Part shown: in pieces, positions 47,636 through 56,367 of the stretch
Numbering within the stretch: the first letter of the stretch is position 1
Layout: every line of letters begins with the position of its first letter
From: Franconibacter pulveris DSM 19144
GTDB lineage: Bacteria; Pseudomonadota; Gammaproteobacteria; Enterobacterales; Enterobacteriaceae
DNA length: 64,000 bases
NCBI GenBank assembly: GCA_000621185.1
Contig: KK211223.1
Span: 64,001 to 128,000 of the forward strand
Direction: 5' to 3'
Program-made: the position numbers and the translations under genes
Notes under the pieces: model-generated
What the model saw: only the letters and a program-made list of their open reading frames with translations
Told to the model about the DNA's origin: nothing
The model's database searches: none

Positions 47636-49240
47636 TCAGGCGATGACCTGCCGCAGGGCGGAGGTTGGCGCTGCTGCGCTGTTTTCACTCACATTTCGCG
47701 GCGCGAGCGTAAAGACGCGGGTGCTGCCCGTGAGTTCGGTGACCTGTTCTGTCATGGCGTCGGCGGAAGTGGCGAGCTCCTCCACCATTGACGCGTTGCT
47801 CTGGGTCACCCGATCCAGTTCGGCGATGGCCTGGTTTATCTGCTCAATGCCGCGCTGCTGCTCCTGTGTGGCGTTGGTCACCTCGTCCATCAGATCGCGA
47901 ACATGCGTAATGGTGGTGATGATTTCCGACATCGACTGCCCGGCCTGCGTCACCAGCCGCGATCCTTCGCCCATTTTATCGGTGGTGCGGTCGATAAGCT
48001 GTTTGATGTTTCTTGCCGCCTCTGAACTGCGGTGCGCCAGGCTTCGCACTTCGCCCGCTACGACCGCAAAGCCCTTGCCGTGTTCGCCTGCCCGGGCCGC
48101 CTCTACCGCCGCGTTCAGCGCCAGAATATTGGTCTGGAAGGCGATGCCTTCAATAAGCGTAATGATTTCAGTCATTTGATCGGCGCTGCCGGCGATATCG
48201 CGCATGGTGCCGGAGACCTGATTCATTACGTCGCCGCCCTGGCGCGCGCGGGTGGCGGCGTCGCCCGCCATCGCTTTCGCCTGACGGGTGTTTTCGGCGT
48301 TATTGCGCACCGTGGAGGTTATCTCTTCCATACTGGCAGCCGTTTCGATCAGCGCGGCGGATTGCTGCTCGGTGCGGGCGGAAAGCTCGCGGTTGCCTGA
48401 GGCGATTTCCGCCGAGTGGTTAAGCACCGTTTCGGCGGAGTGGCGAATCGCGGAGATAAGTTTGCGCAGCTCTTCCTGCATCATCGCCAGCGAGCTCATA
48501 ATGTTGGCGCGGCCATTGTTCTCGATAGGGTGGCTTAAATCGCCCGCCGCGATGATAGCGGCGACGGCCTGCGCGCGGGCGGGTTCGCCGCCCAACTGCC
48601 GCACCAGGTTGGTGGTGAGCTTCCAGGCTATCAGCATGGAAACCAGCAGCGCGAGCGCTATCAGCGAGAGCTGTACGGTGCGTGCGGTGGTGAAGGTATT
48701 TTCGGTCTGGCGGGTATCGGCGTCGGCTACGGCGATTTCGCGGTTCTCAAGCGTTAATAAATCCGCCATCAACTGCGTGCGATACTGTCGGGAATTGTCA
48801 CCGCTAATCTGGCTCGCGCGAGCAATATCTTCCTGCTGCAACGCGTCCAGCACCGCATTATTTGAAGCGGCGAACGCCTGGAAATTATCAACGACGCGTT
48901 TAACCAGCGGCTCCGCTTTTTTATTTTCCGCCAGCGCCAGGTAACTGTTTTGCGCGTGCAGAAAGTTCGCTATCGCCTGGTTGAGTTCCACCCGGTGTTT
49001 ATCCCGCTCCTGACGGGTTGCAGAGGCTATCATCTGCACCTGTTGCAGGCGCAGTTCCGAGAGAACGCCGCGCATCTCCAGCGTGTATTTTACTGCCGGC
49101 ACGCTCTGCATCAGCAACGACTGCGCCTGCCTGTTGCTCTGGTTTAAATAAAACAGCGAGACGATCCCCATCACCAGGACAAAAAGGACAAGGGTGGCGA
49201 AACTCATTATTATTTTTTGGGTAAAGGTTATTTTTTTCAT
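47636..49240 (-). CDS. Methyl-accepting chemotaxis protein
   Basis: 534 residues of the Tsr/Tar class. Membrane segment about 11-31; periplasmic four-helix-bundle sensor about 32-188; membrane segment about 190-208; HAMP about 212-265; methylation helices ([28 protein letters not shown] near 290-317 and the matching C-terminal helix [15 protein letters not shown]); signalling tip [39 protein letters not shown] near 370-405. No C-terminal NWETF, so it depends on other receptors for CheR/CheB. A sigma28-like promoter is upstream. Ligand unknown. Confidence 0.93.
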   Translation of the reverse strand: MKKITFTQKIIMSFATLVLFVLVMGIVSLFYLNQSNRQAQSLLMQSVPAVKYTLEMRGVLSELRLQQVQMIASATRQERDKHRVELNQAIANFLHAQNSYLALAENKKAEPLVKRVVDNFQAFAASNNAVLDALQQEDIARASQISGDNSRQYRTQLMADLLTLENREIAVADADTRQTENTFTTARTVQLSLIALALLVSMLIAWKLTTNLVRQLGGEPARAQAVAAIIAAGDLSHPIENNGRANIMSSLAMMQEELRKLISAIRHSAETVLNHSAEIASGNRELSARTEQQSAALIETAASMEEITSTVRNNAENTRQAKAMAGDAATRARQGGDVMNQVSGTMRDIAGSADQMTEIITLIEGIAFQTNILALNAAVEAARAGEHGKGFAVVAGEVRSLAHRSSEAARNIKQLIDRTTDKMGEGSRLVTQAGQSMSEIITTITHVRDLMDEVTNATQEQQRGIEQINQAIAELDRVTQSNASMVEELATSADAMTEQVTELTGSTRVFTLAPRNVSENSAAAPTSALRQVIA

Positions 49241-49278
49241 TTTTTAGCGCCATAGCATGTGTGTAGTCGATGCAGTCA

Positions 49279-49306
49279 TTAACGGCATAAGCGCTATGGC
49301 GCTTTA
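49279..49306 (-). promoter_or_regulatory. Sigma28-like promoter of chemoreceptor gene
   Basis: Minus strand TAAA (49303-49306), 16 bp, then GCCGTTAA (49279-49286); near-consensus flagellar promoter with one extra spacer base. Confidence 0.55.
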
Positions 49307-49443
49307 TCAGGCTTTAACGCGCTTTATTAATCCTGATCATTTTTTTCATCATTATTTCTTTTTTTGGGAACATTGTTTCGTTTTTGGCGTTCTTTTTTCT
49401 AAGCGGCGTTCCCGACCGGCGCGTTGCGGCGGGAACATGACCG

Positions 49444-50319
49444 TTATTTCATGCTGGCGGCCATCGTTTCTACGTTATGCCGAAAAGCCGACAGGTAGTC
49501 CGGCGCGGGGCCGGATGGCTTGCTGAGCGCCTCCGGGTAAAGCTCGCCGCCCGATTTCGCGCCGCTGGCGCTGGCGATTTGCTGTACCAGCCGCGGGTCG
49601 GTCTGGTTTTCAATAAAGTAAGTATGAATATTTTCTTTTTTCAGCTGATCGATAAGCGTCGCCACGTCGCTGGCGCTGGTTTGCGCCTCGGTTGAAAAGC
49701 CGACCGGCGCGAGAAACGTCACGCCATATTCCGCGCCGAAATAACCGAAGGCGTCGTGGCTGGTCAACACCTTGCGTTTTTCTGGCGCAATCGCGGCAAA
49801 TGTCGCTTTCGCCCAGCTATCCAGTTTTTCCAGCTGCTGAATATAGGCTTCACCGCGCTGCTGAAAATACGCTTTATCTGCCGGGTCCGCTTTGATTAAC
49901 GCGTTCATCACGTTGCGGGCATAAATAGCGCCGTTTTTCGCGCTGTTCCAGGCGTGCGGGTCGGTGATGGTTTGGCCGTCTTCGTTCATCTTGCGCGTGA
50001 CGACGCCTTGCGAGGCGACCACCGGGGCGTTTTTCGTACCGGAGGCGTTTACCAGCCGCGTCATCCAGCCCTCCAGCCCCAGGCCGCTGGTAAAGACAAT
50101 GTCCGCCTGGCTCAGCGCCTGGCTGTCTTTGGGCGTGGGTTCGTAGGTATGCGGGTCGCCATCCGGCCCTACCAGCGTAGTAACGCGCACATGGTCGCCG
50201 CCAACCCTGGACACGATATCGCCCAGCACCGAGAAGCTGGCGACGGCGTTAACCTGGTTTGCCAGCACGCCTGGACTTGCGGCGAGCAGCAGCGCGAGCG
50301 CAGTGATTTTTAGTTTCAT
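49444..50319 (-). CDS. Zinc-type periplasmic metal-binding protein (ZnuA family)
   Basis: 291 residues, cluster A-I solute-binding protein. Signal peptide about 1-20 (ending VLA-N). Metal-ligand positions His57 (GDPHTYEP), His122 (DPHAWNS) and His188 (TSHDAFGYF) are present, with an acidic residue near 237 or 274 completing the site. It lacks the His/Asp-rich loop of E. coli ZnuA. Third structural gene of an operon with permease (8 bp upstream) and ATPase, under a Zur-like palindrome, hence zinc is the likely metal. Manganese remains possible by sequence alone. Confidence 0.88.
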   Translation of the reverse strand: MKLKITALALLLAASPGVLANQVNAVASFSVLGDIVSRVGGDHVRVTTLVGPDGDPHTYEPTPKDSQALSQADIVFTSGLGLEGWMTRLVNASGTKNAPVVASQGVVTRKMNEDGQTITDPHAWNSAKNGAIYARNVMNALIKADPADKAYFQQRGEAYIQQLEKLDSWAKATFAAIAPEKRKVLTSHDAFGYFGAEYGVTFLAPVGFSTEAQTSASDVATLIDQLKKENIHTYFIENQTDPRLVQQIASASGAKSGGELYPEALSKPSGPAPDYLSAFRHNVETMAASMK

Positions 50320-50327
50320 CTTGTCCC

Positions 50328-51194
50328 TTACCTTGTTGGTTTAACCCGTTTTACGAGCGGAAAAATCCCCTTTTCCGTGCCGAACAGCACCGAAACGAAG
50401 AAAAAGAGGGTGGCGGTGAGCACGATGGCGGGCCCGGCGGGCAGCGACTGATACCAGGACCAGATAAGCCCCAGCAGCGCGCTTACCATGCCGATAACCA
50501 CCGCCAGCGCCAGCATCCAGGGCAGACGGTTCGCCCAGCAGCGGGCGGCGATAGCGGGCAGCATCATCAACCCCACCGTCATTAAGGTGCCGAGGATCTG
50601 AAAGCCCGCCACCAGGTTCATCACCAGCAGCCCAAGGAACAGCGCATGGATAAGGCGCGGAAGATGGCGTGAGCGAACCTGCAAAAACGGGGCGTCGAAA
50701 GCTTCTGTCACCAGCGCCCGGTAGCCCCAGCCCAAAATGAGCAGCGTGGCGCTGGCGATAACGCCGATAAACATAAGCGAACTGTTATCCACGGCCAGCA
50801 GCGAACCAAACAGCAGATGGAGCAAATCCACGCCGCTGCCGCGTAGCGAAACCAGCGTGACGCCGAGCGCCAGCGAACCGAGGTAGAAACCAGCAAAGCT
50901 GGCGTCTTCCGGCAACGAGGTGGTTGTACTCACCCAACCCGAAAGCAGCGCCACCAGCAGGCCGACGATAAACCCGCCCGCGCCCATCGCCAGCAGCGAC
51001 ATGCCGCAGAGCAGATAGCCCACCGCCACGCCGGGCAGCACCGCATGGGAAAGGGCGTCGCCAGCCAGGCTCATTCTGCGCAGCAGCAGAAACACGCCGA
51101 GCGGTGTAATGCTGAGCGAAAGCGCGAGGCAGGCGACCAGCGAGCGGCGCATAAAGCCGAAGGCGATGAAGGCGTCGAAAAAAGCGTGCGTCAT
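50328..51194 (-). CDS. Metal ABC transporter permease (ZnuB family)
   Basis: 288 residues, about 8-9 membrane segments. Typical blocks: PLGVFLLLRRMSLAGDALSHAVLPGVAVGYLL near 30-65, LHLLFGSLLAV near 140, and LGTLMTVGLMMLPAIAARCWANRL near 215 (coupling/EAA-like loop). ATG at 51194 lies 1 bp from the ATPase stop, so translation is coupled; the 53-codon upstream frame inside the ATPase gene is rejected. Confidence 0.9.
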   Translation of the reverse strand: MTHAFFDAFIAFGFMRRSLVACLALSLSITPLGVFLLLRRMSLAGDALSHAVLPGVAVGYLLCGMSLLAMGAGGFIVGLLVALLSGWVSTTTSLPEDASFAGFYLGSLALGVTLVSLRGSGVDLLHLLFGSLLAVDNSSLMFIGVIASATLLILGWGYRALVTEAFDAPFLQVRSRHLPRLIHALFLGLLVMNLVAGFQILGTLMTVGLMMLPAIAARCWANRLPWMLALAVVIGMVSALLGLIWSWYQSLPAGPAIVLTATLFFFVSVLFGTEKGIFPLVKRVKPTR

Positions 51195-51195
51195 G

Positions 51196-51879
51196 TTAGT
51201 CCTGCGGCAACGGGCAAGCGGAGGGCGGCGGCAACACCGACGCGGTCCGGCCCCAGCGGTAATGCCCCTGATGCAGCCAGAGCGTTTCGGGAAAATGGCG
51301 ATGAACCATCTGCTGGTTATGCAGCACGACCAGCAGCGTTTTGCCGCGAGCATTGAGCGTGGCCATCACCTCCAGCAGGGCGTCGCTCGTCTGGCTGTCG
51401 ATACCGGTGAAGGGTTCATCCATCAGCATGATCGGCGCATCCTGCACCAGCAGGCGGGCAAAGAGCATGCGCTGAAACTGGCCGCCCGAGAGGCGGTTGA
51501 GCGTATGGCGGCGCAGCGCGGTTAGCCCAACCTGCTCCAGCGCGGCGTCGATGCGGGAAAGCGTCTCGCCGCGCAGGCCTTGCGTTAAAGCGGCGGCGGG
51601 CCAGGCGCCCATCGCCACCACGTCGCTGACCGTCAGCGGGAAGTCATGATCCAGTTCGTTCTGCTGCGGCAGCCAGCCGATGATTTTCTTGTCGCCAGGC
51701 CAGCTTACGGAGCCGCTAAGGGGCGGCAGGAAACCGGCCAGGGTTTTGAGCAACGTCGATTTGCCGCAGCCGTTTACGCCGACAATGGCCGTAGGGCTGC
51801 CGGGGCGGAAAGCGCCGTTGAGCGGGCAGGTCAGCCTTTTTCCTGCGTAGCCGGTAACAAGGTTATTAAGCGTTATCAT
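51196..51879 (-). CDS. Metal ABC transporter ATPase (ZnuC family)
   Basis: 227 residues. Walker A GVNGCGKST near 34-42, Q-loop LPQQNELDHDFPLTV near 75, signature LSGGQFQRMLFARLL near 128, Walker B IMLMDEPFTGID near 150, switch His in VVLHNQQMVH near 185. ATG at 51879 overlaps the stop of the small upstream ORF as ATGA, which argues for this start and for coupled translation. Energises zinc import with the two following genes. Confidence 0.9.
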   Translation of the reverse strand: MITLNNLVTGYAGKRLTCPLNGAFRPGSPTAIVGVNGCGKSTLLKTLAGFLPPLSGSVSWPGDKKIIGWLPQQNELDHDFPLTVSDVVAMGAWPAAALTQGLRGETLSRIDAALEQVGLTALRRHTLNRLSGGQFQRMLFARLLVQDAPIMLMDEPFTGIDSQTSDALLEVMATLNARGKTLLVVLHNQQMVHRHFPETLWLHQGHYRWGRTASVLPPPSACPLPQD

Positions 51880-52007
51880 GGCAGCAATGTGGCCCAGCGG
51901 ATGGCGCCCCACAGCAGGACAAGCAGCAACGTTATGCTGCAGGCACGTGATAAGCCTGAGCGCGTCAGCAGCGTTTGACGGGAAAATGAAATGGCAAAAC
52001 GAGACAT
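51876..52007 (-). CDS. 43-aa membrane peptide of the zinc ABC operon
   Basis: 43 residues: a basic N-terminus MSRFAISFSRQTLLTRSG, then one hydrophobic helix (ACSITLLLVLLWGAIRWATLLP). Stop TGA overlaps the ATPase ATG by 4 bp, the classical coupling arrangement, and the ATG is 18 bp downstream of the Zur-like palindrome, so this would be the first gene of the zinc operon. No strong ribosome binding site is seen; a near-leaderless message is possible. I do not recognise the family. It may be a small subunit or regulator of the transporter, but that is inference. Confidence 0.6.
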   Translation of the reverse strand: MSRFAISFSRQTLLTRSGLSRACSITLLLVLLWGAIRWATLLP

Positions 52008-52025
52008 AAATGCGCACCGTTGGTA

Positions 52026-52044
52026 TATGTTATGATATAACATA
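52026..52044. promoter_or_regulatory. Zur operator
   Basis: TATGTTAT-GAT-ATAACATA, 8-bp perfect arms, closely matching the enterobacterial Zur box core (GTTAT-n3-AT(A/C)AC). Immediately upstream of the zinc ABC operon, so zinc-dependent repression is expected. Confidence 0.75.
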
Positions 52045-52128
52045 ACACTCAGCGCGGCGGATGTGAACACGCGGCTGCGTTATCTTGATTCGACAGGAAA
52101 AAGAGAAGAGGCGGGGTTGCGACCCCGC

Positions 52129-53037
52129 TCAGGGCGCGGTTTGCGCACAGCGCAATTCCCGGGCGAGGTCGATAAACGCTTTTAGTCCGGCCGGCACATG
52201 CCGTCGGCCGGAATAGTAAAGCCGCAGGCCGCCAAAGGAAGGGCACCAGGGCTCCAGCACGCTGATTAAACGCCCGCTCGCCAGGTCTTCGCGAATAAAC
52301 CATTCAGAGACAAACGCCAGACCGAAGCCGCAGCGAGCCGCCTGGCGTATGCTCCGCATTTCGCTGAACACTACGCGGTTAGTCATGCTGACGGTAAATT
52401 TTTGCTGGTGGTGTTCCAGTTCCCACTGGTAAACCCCGCCGTGGGAAAGACGCATGCCGATTCCCTGATGCCGTGCGAGATCGTCCGGCGTTTGCGGCTT
52501 GCCGTGCTTTGCAAAATAGTCGGGGCTGCCGACAATCAACATCCTCGCGTCGTCGGTCAGCGGAACGGCAATCATATCCTGCGGCACCGCCTCCGCCAGC
52601 CTGATACCCGCGTCAAAACCTTCCGCGATAATATCCACCATTTTCGACTGGGAACTGATATCGAGCCGCATATGGGGGAAACGCGCCAGATAGTGTCGCA
52701 ATAGCGGGTCGAATAGCAGCGAGACCGCTTCCGGCGGCGCGTTAATGCGCAGGGTGCCGGCAGGCTGCTCGGGGGCCGCCTTTATCTCTTCTGCGGCGCG
52801 CCGAAGCTCGGCCAGCGCTGGCGCAATGCGGTCAACATAGCGTTGCCCCGCTTCGGTCAGGGCAACGCTGCGGGTGGAGCGGTGAAAAAGCCGCGTTTGC
52901 AGGCGCGCTTCCAGCCCGGCGACAGCATTGCTCACGGCTGTTGCTGACATTCCCAGCTCCCGTGCCGCAGCGCGGAAGCTTTTGCGATGGGCGACAGCAA
53001 GCACCACTTCGAGTTCGGTCAGACCGGTTCGATGCAT
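52129..53037 (-). CDS. LysR-family transcriptional regulator
   Basis: 302 residues. Winged helix-turn-helix at 1-62 (LTELEVVLAVAHRKSFRAAARELGMSATAVSNAVAGLEARLQTRLFHRSTRSVALTEAGQRY); effector domain about 90-295. Divergent from the aldehyde dehydrogenase gene (103-bp gap), which it probably regulates. Effector unknown. Confidence 0.88.
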   Translation of the reverse strand: MHRTGLTELEVVLAVAHRKSFRAAARELGMSATAVSNAVAGLEARLQTRLFHRSTRSVALTEAGQRYVDRIAPALAELRRAAEEIKAAPEQPAGTLRINAPPEAVSLLFDPLLRHYLARFPHMRLDISSQSKMVDIIAEGFDAGIRLAEAVPQDMIAVPLTDDARMLIVGSPDYFAKHGKPQTPDDLARHQGIGMRLSHGGVYQWELEHHQQKFTVSMTNRVVFSEMRSIRQAARCGFGLAFVSEWFIREDLASGRLISVLEPWCPSFGGLRLYYSGRRHVPAGLKAFIDLARELRCAQTAP

Positions 53038-53140
53038 GAATTATTCCGATTTTCGGTACAGTCTGTGCGTTATAACCCCGCTTATCAGCGCAGTACAGGC
53101 TTTTTATACTCCCCGCATCATCCATGCAGGAGAGAATCGC

Positions 53141-54559
53141 ATGCAACATATCGACAAAATTTATATTAACGGTGAATTCGTAACGCCGCACGGCAGTGAG
53201 CGGTTTGAGCTGTTCAACCCGGCCACGGAAGAGATCATCGGCACCGTACGTCTGGCTGACGAAGAAGATACGCGGTGCGCTATTGCGGCGGCGAAAGCGG
53301 CGTTTCCGGCGTGGTCGCAAACCAGCAAGACGCAGCGCATTGACGTTTTAAAACGCATGCATGCGGCAATCGTTGAGCGCGAAGCCGCTCTGCGCGAGGC
53401 GATAGTCACCGAATACGGCGCGCCGGTTTCCCGCGCCGACTGGATGGCGACCTACCCTGGCGACGCGATTCTGGAAGCGATAACCACACTTGAGGCGTTT
53501 GATTTTGAGGTGCAGGCGGGAAGCGCGCAGGTGGTGATGACGCCTGTGGGCGTGGCGGGGCTTATCACGCCCTGGAACAGCAACGCCGGCTTTATCTGCA
53601 ACAAGCTGGCGACGGCGATGGCGGCGGGCTGCACGGCGGTGATCAAACCCAGCGAAATGAGCGCTATTCAGACGCAGATTGTGACCGAAGCGCTGCACGC
53701 CGCTGAGATTCCTGCTGGCGTGCTGAATATCGTTACCGGGCGAGGAGAGGTTGTCGGCGCGGAAATAACCCGCCATCCGGATATCGCGAAAATCTCTTTT
53801 ACCGGCTCAACTACCGTAGGAAAAGGGATAGTGGCGGGCGGTGCGGCAACCCTTAAGCGCGTAACGCTGGAGCTTGGCGGAAAATCGCCCACCGTGATCC
53901 TGGACGATGCCGCTGTCGGGCAGGCGGTGGCGCTGGCGCTGGCGGCAGGCTTTATGAACAGCGGCCAGGCCTGTATTGCCGGTACGCGTATTCTGGTGCC
54001 GCAGAGCAGATTAAGTGAGTTTGAACAGGCGATTGCGCGGGCGGTGGGTGAAATTCAATCTGGCGACCCGCGCGATCCCGCAACGGTTATCGGTCCAATG
54101 GTAAGCCGTAAGCAGTGGGAGCGTGTACAGAGTTATATTCGCCTGGGGCGGGAAGAGGGCGCGACGTTGTTGACTGGCGGTGAAGGACGGCCAGCAGGTA
54201 TGACGAAAGGCTGGTGTGTAAAACCAACCATCTTTACCAGGGCAAATAACCAGATGCGCATTGCGCGGGAAGAGATTTTCGGCCCGGTGCTGGTCCTCAT
54301 TCCTTATGAGGATGAGGCGCAGGCGGTCGCTATCGCCAACGACACCACTTACGGTTTAAGCGCGCTGGTGCTAAGCGGCGACCGGGCGCGCGGTCAGCGA
54401 GTGGCGCGTCAGATTGACGCGGGGCGCGTGCTGGTCAACACGCTTATCCATGAACCGAAAGCGCCGTTTGGCGGCCTTAAGCAGTCCGGCCTGGGAAGAG
54501 AGATGGGACGATGGGGGATGGAGGCTTATCTTGAGCCGAAAACATTGCTGGTGGGCTAA
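53141..54559 (+). CDS. Aldehyde dehydrogenase family protein
   Basis: 472 residues, NAD(P)-dependent oxidation of an aldehyde to an acid. Catalytic Asn146 (PWNSN), Glu244 (LELGGKSP) and nucleophile Cys278 (NSGQACIAG) are all present; EEIFGPVL and PFGGLKQSGLGREMG are conserved C-terminal motifs. The open frame extends 71 codons upstream, but ATG at 53141 with CAGGAGAG gives the normal N-terminus MQHIDKIYINGEFV. Substrate unknown; glycolaldehyde/succinate-semialdehyde-type enzymes look similar. Confidence 0.9.
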   Translation: MQHIDKIYINGEFVTPHGSERFELFNPATEEIIGTVRLADEEDTRCAIAAAKAAFPAWSQTSKTQRIDVLKRMHAAIVEREAALREAIVTEYGAPVSRADWMATYPGDAILEAITTLEAFDFEVQAGSAQVVMTPVGVAGLITPWNSNAGFICNKLATAMAAGCTAVIKPSEMSAIQTQIVTEALHAAEIPAGVLNIVTGRGEVVGAEITRHPDIAKISFTGSTTVGKGIVAGGAATLKRVTLELGGKSPTVILDDAAVGQAVALALAAGFMNSGQACIAGTRILVPQSRLSEFEQAIARAVGEIQSGDPRDPATVIGPMVSRKQWERVQSYIRLGREEGATLLTGGEGRPAGMTKGWCVKPTIFTRANNQMRIAREEIFGPVLVLIPYEDEAQAVAIANDTTYGLSALVLSGDRARGQRVARQIDAGRVLVNTLIHEPKAPFGGLKQSGLGREMGRWGMEAYLEPKTLLVG

Positions 54560-54586
54560 CCCGCAAGGCGACGGGTTATGCTCCTG

Positions 54587-55183
54587 TTATTCGGTTCTCT
54601 GCCGGTAAACCATGGCGATGATTATCTTAAGCAGTTCGTCTCTGGCCTGCTGTTCCGTAATCATCGCTTTTGCGGCGGCCCAGCAGAGCGATTCGGCGGC
54701 GCCGAACATCGCCCAGAGCGGGGCGTCGGTAAGCGGGGCGCTGGTGCAGAAGGGAGCGAAAATCTCACGGCACTGGCGCGTAAAGGCGACGGCGTAATCC
54801 TGCCTGAGTTTTTCCAGTTCCGGCGTACCGCTGAGCGCCGCCATTACGCTTGGCATTTCGCGCCCCTGGTGCAACACGCAGGCGACATACGCGTCTGCAA
54901 TAACCGCAGCCAGCGTTTCCAGCTTCGGCTCTGCATTGCGCAGGGCTTCGTTCATTTTCGCCGTCTGACGCTCGTCATACTCACGATAAAGCGCCGCCAG
55001 CAGGCCCGATCGGCTGGTGAAATGATCGTACACCACCGGCTTTGTCACGCCAGCCCGCTCGGCCAGATGCCCAAGCGTCAGGGCCTCAGTGCCCTCTTCG
55101 CGAATAATCCGCCAGGCCATGTCGAGCAGTTGCGCGTAACGCGCTTCCCGCGATAAACGCAGGCGAGTATGAGGTTCCGGCAT
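54587..55183 (-). CDS. TetR-family transcriptional repressor
   Basis: 198 residues. N-terminal helix-turn-helix TLGHLAERAGVTKPVVYDHFTSRSGLLAALY near 36-66, C-terminal helical ligand domain. ATG at 55183 chosen over ATG 55201 because GGAGGAAATC precedes it at ideal spacing. Divergent from the flavodoxin-fold oxidoreductase, an arrangement common for quinone- or electrophile-sensing repressors. Confidence 0.88.
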   Translation of the reverse strand: MPEPHTRLRLSREARYAQLLDMAWRIIREEGTEALTLGHLAERAGVTKPVVYDHFTSRSGLLAALYREYDERQTAKMNEALRNAEPKLETLAAVIADAYVACVLHQGREMPSVMAALSGTPELEKLRQDYAVAFTRQCREIFAPFCTSAPLTDAPLWAMFGAAESLCWAAAKAMITEQQARDELLKIIIAMVYRQRTE

Positions 55184-55222
55184 GATTTCCTCCGTTGACA
55201 TGCTAATATACCAAAGGTAAGT

Positions 55223-55233
55223 TACTATTAGTA
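55223..55233. promoter_or_regulatory. Candidate TetR operator
   Basis: TACTA-T-TAGTA inside a stretch with repeated GTTAC motifs (55218-55240), in the gap between the TetR gene and the divergent oxidoreductase. Confidence 0.35.
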
Positions 55234-55294
55234 GGTTACTGACCGTATAGAAAGGTTACGTCTGACCCCGCTTAATGACAACAGGAGTATCGCT

Positions 55295-55891
55295 ATGCAT
55301 GCACTGATCGTTGTTTCCCATCCCGTTAAAAATTCCCTGACCCACCGCGTTGCGACTGCTGTTGCGCAGGGCATCACCGTCGCCAGCCGCGAAAACAGCG
55401 TTGAAATTGCCGACCTTACCCAGGAAGGGTTTAACCCGGTTTTTTCTGCCGAGGATTATGAGGCTTTTCAGCAAGCCCGCGCTTTTCCGGCTGATGTGAT
55501 AGCCGAGCAACGGCGCATTGATAACGCCGATGCGCTGGTCCTGGTTTTTCCGGTTTACTGGTGGACGATGCCGGGCATGCTGAAAGGCTGGATTGACCGC
55601 GTCTTTGGCAACGGCTGGGCTTATGAGGATAACGGCGATGACAAGGTCGTGAAAAAACTGACGCGCCTGCCCATACACCTGGTAGGTCTCGGCGGGGCGG
55701 GAAGACGCACCTATGAAAAGCACGGCTACAACGCGGCGATGAAGGCGCAAATCGATCATGGCATTTTCGATTACTGCGGCGCGCCGGTGATGACATCGGA
55801 AATTCTGCTGCTGCCGGATTTGGAAACGCCTGAAGCGTGCCTTGAAGTGGCGCAGGGAATTGGGCGGCGGATTTTTACGGCGGGACGCTAA
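55295..55891 (+). CDS. NAD(P)H quinone oxidoreductase, flavodoxin-fold
   Basis: 198 residues of the KefF/MdaB/DT-diaphorase-like family. MHALIVVSHPVKNSLTHRV (FMN/FAD phosphate loop), LVLVFPVYWWTMPGMLKGWIDRVF (isoalloxazine-binding loop and dimer contact) near 84-107, VGLGGAGRRTYEKHGY near 130. Reduces quinones or nitro compounds by two electrons in the cytosol. ACAGGAG ribosome binding site. Likely repressed by the divergent TetR protein. Confidence 0.88.
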   Translation: MHALIVVSHPVKNSLTHRVATAVAQGITVASRENSVEIADLTQEGFNPVFSAEDYEAFQQARAFPADVIAEQRRIDNADALVLVFPVYWWTMPGMLKGWIDRVFGNGWAYEDNGDDKVVKKLTRLPIHLVGLGGAGRRTYEKHGYNAAMKAQIDHGIFDYCGAPVMTSEILLLPDLETPEACLEVAQGIGRRIFTAGR

Positions 55892-55895
55892 AAAA

Positions 55896-56024
55896 GCCCC
55901 GCAGGGGTGAGCCACAGGGAGGTGGCGAACAATCGAACATCGTTCGATGAAGAGACCGGAACCCCCAAAAGCAAAAACCCAGCCATAGGCTGGGTTCTCT
56001 GAATAAGTGGTGCCCGGACTCGGA
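55896..56024 (-). repeat. Direct repeat copy 1 with 17-nt tRNA-Phe remnant
   Basis: 129-bp near-identical copy (about five differences and one indel) of 56067-56196. On the minus strand it starts with the last 17 nt of tRNA-Phe (TCCGAGTCCGGGCACCA), then the tRNA terminator hairpin and an ATCGAAC-ATC-GTTCGAT palindrome. Marks a duplication or att-site scar. Confidence 0.9.
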
Positions 56025-56066
56025 CAAAAACGCCGGGAGCGTTTTTGCACAGCGCGAACCGCGCTG
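56025..56066. other. Spacer between the tRNA-flank repeats
   Basis: 42 bp with two hairpins: CAAAAACGC-CGGGA-GCGTTTTTG (56025-56047) and AGCGCG-AAC-CGCGCT. Not related to tRNA sequence; the boundary with copy 1 falls inside the tRNA T-arm. Confidence 0.7.
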
Positions 56067-56196
56067 GCCCCGCAGGGGTGAGCCACAGGGAGGTGGCGAA
56101 CAATCGAACATCGTTCGATGAAGAGTCCGGAACCCCCAAAAAGCAAAAACCCAGCCATAGGCTGGGTTTTCAGAATAAGTGGTGCCCGGACTCGGA
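56067..56196 (-). repeat. Direct repeat copy 2, 3' flank and end of tRNA-Phe
   Basis: 130-bp copy that contains the true 3' end of the tRNA-Phe gene, its terminator and downstream flank. Confidence 0.9.
56141..56170 (-). terminator. Intrinsic terminator of tRNA-Phe
   Basis: Minus strand AAACCCAGCC-TAT-GGCTGGGTTT followed by TTGCTTTTT, starting 10 bp after the CCA end. A second copy of this hairpin lies in the upstream repeat at about 55970-55998. Confidence 0.88.
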
Positions 56197-56255
56197 ATCG
56201 AACCAAGGACACGGGGATTTTCAATCCCCTGCTCTACCGACTGAGCTATCCGGGC
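56180..56255 (-). tRNA. pheU: tRNA-Phe (GAA)
   Basis: 76 nt with encoded CCA. Acceptor GCCCGGA pairs with TCCGGGC; D-arm AGCTCAGTCGGTAGAGC; anticodon stem GGGGA-TTGAAAA-TCCCC with anticodon GAA; T-arm with GGTTCGATTCC. Position beside yjdC matches E. coli pheU, a known integration hotspot for islands and phages. Confidence 0.98.
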
Positions 56256-56367
56256 AACGGGGCGCATTAAACCGTAAAGGCCGCGGGGCGTCAACGGCTT
56301 TGTCATAAAAAATCGGTAAAACTGTGTCGATTGCCTGCTTTTCATGCAAAAACGGCGAAAGCTAAGC

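Noticed and set aside
52928..53140. N-terminal extension of the aldehyde dehydrogenase frame
   Set aside because: Overlaps the divergent LysR gene; ATG at 53141 has a strong ribosome binding site and normal family N-terminus.
55896..56196. CRISPR-like direct repeats
   Set aside because: Only two copies of ~130 bp, one containing a tRNA end; no array of short repeats and spacers and no cas genes.
55256..56224. Minus-strand frame of 322 codons spanning the tRNA-flank repeats
   Set aside because: Runs through tRNA-Phe and opposite the oxidoreductase gene; its internal protein repeat is just the DNA duplication translated.
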